The notes under the pieces: model-generated | What the model was told of the DNA's origin: nothing | What the model saw: only the letters and a program-made list of their open reading frames with translations | Databases searched by the model: none | In this document: in pieces, positions 51,418-55,883 of the stretch | Numbering within the stretch: position 1 is the stretch's first letter | Layout of the letters: each line of letters opens with the position of its first letter | Assembly: GCA_902783835.1 (NCBI GenBank) | Contig: CACZSN010000025.1 | Location: 1 to 55,883 of the forward strand | DNA length: 55,883 nt | From: an uncultured bacterium | GTDB taxonomy: Bacteria > Cyanobacteriota > Vampirovibrionia > Gastranaerophilales > Gastranaerophilaceae | Reading direction: 5' to 3' | Position numbers and translations under genes: made by a program

Positions 51418-52251
51418 TTATTCGGCTTTTTCTTGAAGAACATCATATTTGTGAGCTTTTTCAAAAGCTTCCATTTCTTCAATTGAGCCGTAAACTGCGT
51501 GGCAACCGCAATCAACGTGAATAACTTCGCCCGTAACACCGGTTGAGAGGTCTGAAGCGAGGTAAAGACCTGTTTTTCCGATATCTTCAAGTGTAACGTT
51601 TCTGTGCAAAGGAGCTTTCAAAACTGCTGCTTTCAACATTTTGTTGAAGCCGCCGATACCGCTTGCTGCAAGTGTTTTTACGGGACCTGCGGAGATACAG
51701 TTAACTCTGATATTGTCTTTGCCCAAATTGTCTGCCAAATATCTCATTGATGCTTCTAAAGCAGCTTTTGCAACACCCATAATATTATAGTTTGCAACAG
51801 CTTTTTCCGAACCCAAATATGTCAAAGCGAAGATTGAACCGCCGTTTTTCATAAGTGGTCTTGCGTTTCTTGCGATAGAAACCAAAGAGTATGCACTTAC
51901 ACCCATAGCTAAGTTCCAGCCGTCTTTTGATGTATTTACAAATTTACCTGTTAAATCATCTCTGTTTGCGAAAGCTACTGCGTGGATAACGAAGTCCAAA
52001 TCGCCGTATGTTTTTTCATATTCAGCAAAAACTTCTTTCAATTTTTCTTCATCGGTAACATCACATTCAACAATCATTTTAGAACCCATTGATTCCGCAA
52101 TCGGGCGAACTCTTTTTTCCATAGCTTGATTTGCGTATGTGAATGCAATTTCCGCACCTGCATCAGAAAGTGCTTTTGCAATACCGTAAGCAATACCGCT
52201 TGTGTTGCTTACTCCGAAAATTATACCTTTTTTACCTTTCATCAAATCCAT
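51418..52251 (-). CDS. fabI: Enoyl-[acyl-carrier-protein] reductase (NADH)
   Basis: 277 residues; last step of each fatty-acid elongation cycle. FabI-type SDR with 'GVSNTSGIAYGIAKAL' (cofactor loop, 13-28) and the catalytic Tyr145, Tyr155 and Lys162 ('LTYLGSEKAVANYNIMGVAKAA'), matching Tyr146/156 and Lys163 of E. coli. GGAGAA precedes the ATG. A promoter with perfect TTGACA lies upstream and a terminator downstream, so it is monocistronic. FabI is the usual triclosan target. Confidence 0.96.
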   Translation of the reverse strand: MDLMKGKKGIIFGVSNTSGIAYGIAKALSDAGAEIAFTYANQAMEKRVRPIAESMGSKMIVECDVTDEEKLKEVFAEYEKTYGDLDFVIHAVAFANRDDLTGKFVNTSKDGWNLAMGVSAYSLVSIARNARPLMKNGGSIFALTYLGSEKAVANYNIMGVAKAALEASMRYLADNLGKDNIRVNCISAGPVKTLAASGIGGFNKMLKAAVLKAPLHRNVTLEDIGKTGLYLASDLSTGVTGEVIHVDCGCHAVYGSIEEMEAFEKAHKYDVLQEKAE

Positions 52252-52282
52252 AAAATTTCTCCTTTTATTCGACTAATTTGAA

Positions 52283-52311
52283 AATAGAAGTTATATGCCA
52301 TTTTATGTCAA
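52283..52311 (-). promoter_or_regulatory. Promoter of fabI
   Basis: Minus strand: perfect TTGACA (52306-52311), 17-base spacer, TCTATT (52283-52288). The leader would be about 25 bases to the ATG at 52251. Confidence 0.6.
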
Positions 52312-52353
52312 AAAAAGGTTGATTGCAATAAGCAACTTCTGCCGAGTCTGGTC

Positions 52354-52377
52354 AAAAAAAAGGGGACTTATGTCCCC
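52354..52377 (-). terminator. Terminator of the response-regulator gene
   Basis: Minus strand: GGGGAC, ATAA loop, GTCCCC, then eight T. A textbook rho-independent terminator 28 bases after the regulator stop. Confidence 0.95.
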
Positions 52378-52404
52378 GAAATCCCTATAATTTCTGTTTA
52401 ATGA

Positions 52405-53112
52405 TTAGCCGACAGCCGCTCTTTGTTTTCTTTTGCTGACAAAACCGTTATTCAAAGCGTACAAGACTGCTTGAGTTCTGTCATTTACTTGCAATTTTTG
52501 GAAGATGTTATTAACGTGAGTCTTAACAGTTGTTTCGCTGATGAACAAAAGGTTTGCGACATCTTTGTAGTTATGACCTTGTGTCAACATATCCAAAACT
52601 TCTTCTTCTCTTGAGGTCAATTCTGAAAGCAAGCTGTCTGCTGCAGTTTGAGCTTTTGCTTCGTCTTTGAATGATTGTTGGAAGTATTCAAAGAAGCCTG
52701 TTGTAAGACCTTGAGGAAGATAGATTTTTCCTTGAGAAACTTCTCTGATTGCTCTGATTAATTGTGAAGAAGCCATAGTTTTTAAGATATAGCCTTTAGC
52801 ACCGACTTTCATCGCTCTGAAAATCAAATCAGAATCATCATAAGCGGTAAGAGCAATAACCTTAACGTTCGATTTCATCTTTTCAATTTCCTGAATTGCT
52901 GTCAAACCGTCTTTTTCAGGCATATTCATATCCATCAAAACGATGCTCGGTTGATATTTTTTGATAAGGTTGAGAGCGATATTTGCGTTTGTTGCTGCTG
53001 CAACTACGTCGATATCGTTTTCCAAGTTGATGAGTTCGCGAACCCCCATCAAATGATCGTAATTGTCATCTACTAACAATACTCTAATTTTTGAATTGAA
53101 TTCACTCATCAT
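52405..53112 (-). CDS. NarL/FixJ-family response regulator
   Basis: About 235 residues. The receiver domain has 'RVLLVDDNYDHL', phospho-acceptor Asp in 'IVLMDMNMPEKDG', and 'VIALTAYDD' and 'GAKGYILKTM' for the switch Thr/Lys. The LuxR-type HTH is 'LTSREEEVLDMLTQGHNYKDVANLLFISETTVKTHVNNIFQKLQVNDRTQAV'. Three possible ATGs lie at 53118, 53112 and 53109; AAGGGG is best spaced for 53112. It is monocistronic with no adjacent kinase, and resembles cyanobacterial/plastid Ycf29-type regulators in layout. The target genes are unknown. Confidence 0.92.
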   Translation of the reverse strand: MMSEFNSKIRVLLVDDNYDHLMGVRELINLENDIDVVAAATNANIALNLIKKYQPSIVLMDMNMPEKDGLTAIQEIEKMKSNVKVIALTAYDDSDLIFRAMKVGAKGYILKTMASSQLIRAIREVSQGKIYLPQGLTTGFFEYFQQSFKDEAKAQTAADSLLSELTSREEEVLDMLTQGHNYKDVANLLFISETTVKTHVNNIFQKLQVNDRTQAVLYALNNGFVSKRKQRAAVG

Positions 53113-53458
53113 ATACATACCCCTTTTTCTTTCGCTGTCATTTACATTATCAGATTACAGTGTTTGGGGTAGTTTTACATCGACATCAATGTTGAAATTA
53201 CGGCATTTGAGGTAGAACATTTAATCTAATCCTTAGGGTTTAGATTTTGGCAAAATGCCTGCAAATATTGGATTTTGCTTTTTAAGGCGATTTTGTGTAA
53301 TCAAATATTTAAACTATTTTTTTAAATTTTAATTCAAGTTTTTTCATTAAATTAAACGAGTTATTTTGTCGGAAAAATCGGTATTTTCGCTGATTTTTCA
53401 CAAAAAAGTAAAAAATTTGATAACTGTAAAAAAATTTTGTAGAATATCAAAAGAAATT
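53113..53458. other. 346-base intergenic region with palindromic element
   Basis: This region separates the regulator from the divergent metalloprotease gene. It holds an inverted repeat AATCTAA (53223-53229) / TTAGATT (53240-53246) with CCTTAGGG between, then GGC-AAAAT-GCC (53249-53259). The rest is A/T-rich with no convincing ORF. The palindromes could be operators for one of the two flanking genes. Confidence 0.4.
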
Positions 53459-54961
53459 ATGAAAAAATTTGGCAAAATTATATCTACAACTTTATTTATA
53501 TTAATTCTTTTGTCAGCAGGCGGAATTTACACGATGAAAACCAATGGTGACAAGGTCTTAACTTTTTATGCCGATAAACTTTTTGATGACAAAGAATTTG
53601 AAAAAGCTTATTCTGTTTACGACACAATTAATTGTTCTTATCCCGAAAACGCATACAGTCAGACGAAAATGGTTGAATGTCTTTCTAAAATGCCATTAAC
53701 GTATTCCGTGCAAAAAAAATTGCTTGAATTTGCACAAAAGGATGACGGTTCGGAGGCAGAAAAACTTGCAACGAAGATTGTTTTGATAGTTCGGGAAAAA
53801 GTTTATAAAAAATACGGTGACACATATTTGAACAGTGCATTGAATAATGATATGGTAATCCGCTGGAGCAAAAAATCTTCCCCTTTGCCGTATTATATCC
53901 ATTGTGAAAAAAATACTCCGTCATATTTTGTTGAGCAGACAGAAAGTGCTTTTAGTGATTGGACGAGAGAAACGGATGAACTTGTGAAATTTGTTCGGGT
54001 TAATAATCCGATAAAGGCCAAAATTTTGATTAATTTTCAGGGACAACCAGAAAATGGCGACGGTGAATACCATACGGCAATTACTTCTCCTGTCATTGAA
54101 AATGAAAAAGTTTTGAAACAAATGAAAATTAATGCCTTTGTAAAAACTAACAAAGGTGAATATCTTTCTAAAAATCAGGTAAAAACAATAATTACACACG
54201 AAATAGGACATTCTTTGGGTTTTTGGGGACATCCGAAAGATAACAAATCGGTTATGTATTATTCTTTGAATAATACTTACGATTTTTATGAAAGACGAGT
54301 GGATACACCTATTTCGGGCAAAGATGTCGAAACGATAAAACTTTTGTATGCTCTCGCTCCCGATGTTTGCGACAATGTTGAAGAACTTGAAAAACAAGAA
54401 AGATTTATTTATCCTAAAATGCTTACAAGTCCTGTCGATAATGACAGAGAAAAAATGATTGAACGTGCAAAAACTATGCTTGAAGAACATCCCGAAGATA
54501 TTGGCTCTGCTCTTTCTCTTGCGGATGCTTACAATGAAAACGGAAAATATAAGGAAAGTATAGAACTTATGCTCTTTTTGACCGAACATAATTTCGATAA
54601 AAATTTGCAAAGCATACTTTTTTATAATATCTCAAATTGTTATATTTCTTTGAAAGACTTTGATAAAGCTTTTTATTACGCAAAAGAAGCCCAAAATTGC
54701 GTTAATTCCGTCGATAACAGGTGCTTAATCGCTTATATTAAATTCTGCAAAAATGACCTTGACGGTGCGGAAAAAGATTATTATGAAATTTTGGAAAAAA
54801 CTCCCAACTGCAAAAATGCCGTCCTCGGACTTGCCGATATCTATATCAAGAAAAAGCAATATATGAAAGCACGGGAAATTCTCAAATATATTTTAAAACA
54901 ATATCCTGAATTCAAAAACGAAAAGGTCTTTAATCCTTATAAAATCTATGTTTTGTTCTGA
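53459..54961 (+). CDS. Membrane-anchored matrixin-like metalloprotease with TPR tail
   Basis: 500 residues from ATG 53459 (the frame runs back to 53366, but the extra 31 residues are basic and precede the anchor). One TM or signal segment (about 7-24, 'IISTTLFILILLSAGGIYTM') is followed by a helical pair, the zinc site H247-E-I-G-H251-S-L-G-F-W-G-H258 and a Met-turn-like 'SVMYYS'. That is the bacterial matrixin-like pattern HExxHxxGxxGH. Residues about 350-500 are TPR repeats ('ALSLADAYNENGKYKESIELM', 'NCYISLKDFDKAFYYAKEA', 'VLGLADIYIKKKQYMKAREIL'). It is probably an envelope protease with a protein-binding tail. Confidence 0.82.
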   Translation: MKKFGKIISTTLFILILLSAGGIYTMKTNGDKVLTFYADKLFDDKEFEKAYSVYDTINCSYPENAYSQTKMVECLSKMPLTYSVQKKLLEFAQKDDGSEAEKLATKIVLIVREKVYKKYGDTYLNSALNNDMVIRWSKKSSPLPYYIHCEKNTPSYFVEQTESAFSDWTRETDELVKFVRVNNPIKAKILINFQGQPENGDGEYHTAITSPVIENEKVLKQMKINAFVKTNKGEYLSKNQVKTIITHEIGHSLGFWGHPKDNKSVMYYSLNNTYDFYERRVDTPISGKDVETIKLLYALAPDVCDNVEELEKQERFIYPKMLTSPVDNDREKMIERAKTMLEEHPEDIGSALSLADAYNENGKYKESIELMLFLTEHNFDKNLQSILFYNISNCYISLKDFDKAFYYAKEAQNCVNSVDNRCLIAYIKFCKNDLDGAEKDYYEILEKTPNCKNAVLGLADIYIKKKQYMKAREILKYILKQYPEFKNEKVFNPYKIYVLF

Positions 54962-55032
54962 TTTTTTGCAAAGAGAGGAACTTTGTTACACCATTGAAAA
55001 ATCGTAGGTTTGGTTTTAACCCAACATCATTC

Positions 55033-55114
55033 ACGTCATTCTGAGCCTTTAGACGAAGAATCTTGAATACGATTGCGAATATAGATTTTTCGGGATAAAT
55101 CCCTCAGAATGGCG
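55033..55114. repeat. Dispersed palindromic repeat, copy 1
   Basis: Outer arms ACGTCATTCTGAG (55033-55045) and CCCTCAGAATGGCG (55101-55114), with inner GAAGAATCTT and AGATTTTTCGG-like segments. It shares its arms with the copy at 55258-55347. Confidence 0.8.
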
Positions 55115-55141
55115 ATTATTGATTTATATTGCACATTCCAT

Positions 55142-55175
55142 GTCATTACGAGGAACGCAGTGACGAAGCAATCCG
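55142..55175. repeat. Dispersed repeat of a second type (CATTACGAGG...GAAGCAATCC)
   Basis: GTCATTACGAGGAACGCAGT (55142-55161) followed by GACGAAGCAATCCGG resembles the short dispersed intergenic palindromes known from many bacterial genomes. An imperfect inverted partner, TCTCAGTGAC, ends near 55250. Confidence 0.7.
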
Positions 55176-55186
55176 GAGAGAAGTAG

Positions 55187-55204
55187 GGTCGACTTTAGTC
55201 GACC
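55187..55204. repeat. Perfect hairpin GGTCGAC/GTCGACC
   Basis: Seven-bp stem GGTCGAC (55187-55193) with GTCGACC (55198-55204), loop TTTA, inside the type-2 repeat. There is no T-run, so it is not a terminator. Confidence 0.75.
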
Positions 55205-55257
55205 ATTGAACTAATCGCTGAACTGCCACGGGCAAAGTCCTCTCAGTGACAAGATAC

Positions 55258-55347
55258 GTCATTCTGAGGTTTTGTAAAAAACCGAAGAATCTTGGAAAAA
55301 CCTTGCAATAAAAAATAGATTCTTCGGACTGTGTCCTCAGAATGACG
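55258..55347. repeat. Dispersed palindromic repeat, copy 2
   Basis: Perfect 13-bp arms CGTCATTCTGAGG (55258-55270) and CCTCAGAATGACG (55335-55347), with inner GAAGAATCTT and AGATTCTTCGG also inverted. It could fold into a hairpin of about 90 bases. Confidence 0.85.
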
Positions 55348-55414
55348 GCAAAATTCCTGTTGACTAAAATCGCTCTTGCGTCTCAAAGATGCCATTATTC
55401 TTATAAAAATCAAC

Positions 55415-55447
55415 CAATAAAAAACGGCCGCCTTGTGAGCGACCGTT
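55415..55447 (-). terminator. Terminator of gap
   Basis: Minus strand stem AACGGTCGC with GCGGCCGTT (55439-55447 and 55423-55431, one G-U pair), followed by TTTTTTATT. Confidence 0.88.
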
Positions 55448-55469
55448 CAATTCATTCGATTGTGTCGAA

Positions 55470-55883
<414 letters not shown>

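Noticed and set aside
47006..53112. Histidine kinase and NarL-type regulator as a cognate pair
   Set aside because: They are in separate, opposite transcripts with five genes between; proximity alone is not evidence.
54962..55469. Repeat block as a CRISPR array or tRNA cluster
   Set aside because: Copies are palindromes of two unlike families in opposite orientations, with no regular spacers and no cloverleaf fold.

Overview
The window is AT-rich, densely coded DNA from a Gram-negative (diderm) bacterium. Outer-membrane genes are plentiful: two TolC-family proteins, a porin-like barrel, MacA/MacB-type efflux, a heptose-phosphate kinase, an O-antigen ligase and a long LPS sugar cluster. These sit beside a MurT-type Mur ligase, SpoIID/LytB, YtxH and DUF948 proteins, a RecG with a long N-terminal extension, a calpain-like protease and a coaD/coiled-coil pair. 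I read this mixture as a non-photosynthetic relative of cyanobacteria (Vampirovibrionia/Melainabacteria, Gastranaerophilales-like). That is an inference from gene content, not a phylogeny; confidence is about 0.6. I saw no rRNA, tRNA, CRISPR array, transposase or phage gene.

Layout. 1-4576 (minus): a four-gene MacAB-TolC-type export operon led by a small unknown gene. 4676-9266 (plus): valS and a Na/phosphate symporter. 9304-21789 (minus): an eleven-gene, tightly overlapping LPS/O-antigen operon. It encodes CDP-glucose synthesis, conversion to CDP-3,6-dideoxy-4-ketoglucose (RfbF, RfbG, RfbH), a YerE-like TPP enzyme with an SDR partner (yersiniose-like branched sugar), an RfbJ-like SDR (abequose-like sugar), three GT2 glycosyltransferases, a GT9-WbsX fusion and an acetyltransferase. 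21981-26441 (plus): radical SAM protein, calpain-like protease, DtxR-family regulator, MATE exporter. 26456-27664 (minus): porin-like barrel. 27787-36051 (plus): YtxH/DUF948/YtxH trio, then spoIID-murJ-tsaC-cyclase-recG. 36048-38746: divergent GT39/ArnT-like and Dpm1-like enzymes. 38807-45473: TolC-like protein, an unknown minus-strand gene, then hldA-like kinase, zinc-ribbon membrane protein, O-antigen ligase and GltD-like oxidoreductase. 45537-55883: CstA-like carrier, soluble histidine kinase, coaD with a coiled-coil protein, MurT, FabI, a NarL-type regulator, a metalloprotease-TPR protein, a block of palindromic repeats and the end of gap.

The most striking signal is a run of twelve G residues (10539-10550, coding strand minus) inside the YerE-like gene. 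It reads as exactly four in-frame glycine codons, and a change of one base in either direction hits a premature stop. In so AT-rich a genome this looks like a phase-variation tract. Because the same operon also carries an RfbJ-like reductase acting on the same proposed CDP-sugar intermediate, the tract could switch the surface polysaccharide between a branched (yersiniose-like) and a simple (abequose-like) 3,6-dideoxyhexose. A shorter C7-T-C4 tract lies in the divergently transcribed radical SAM gene next door. Other points of interest are a palindrome over the promoter of the MATE gene beside the DtxR-type regulator, mutually exclusive hairpins before spoIID, a possible small RNA after the histidine kinase, and MurT without an adjacent GatD.
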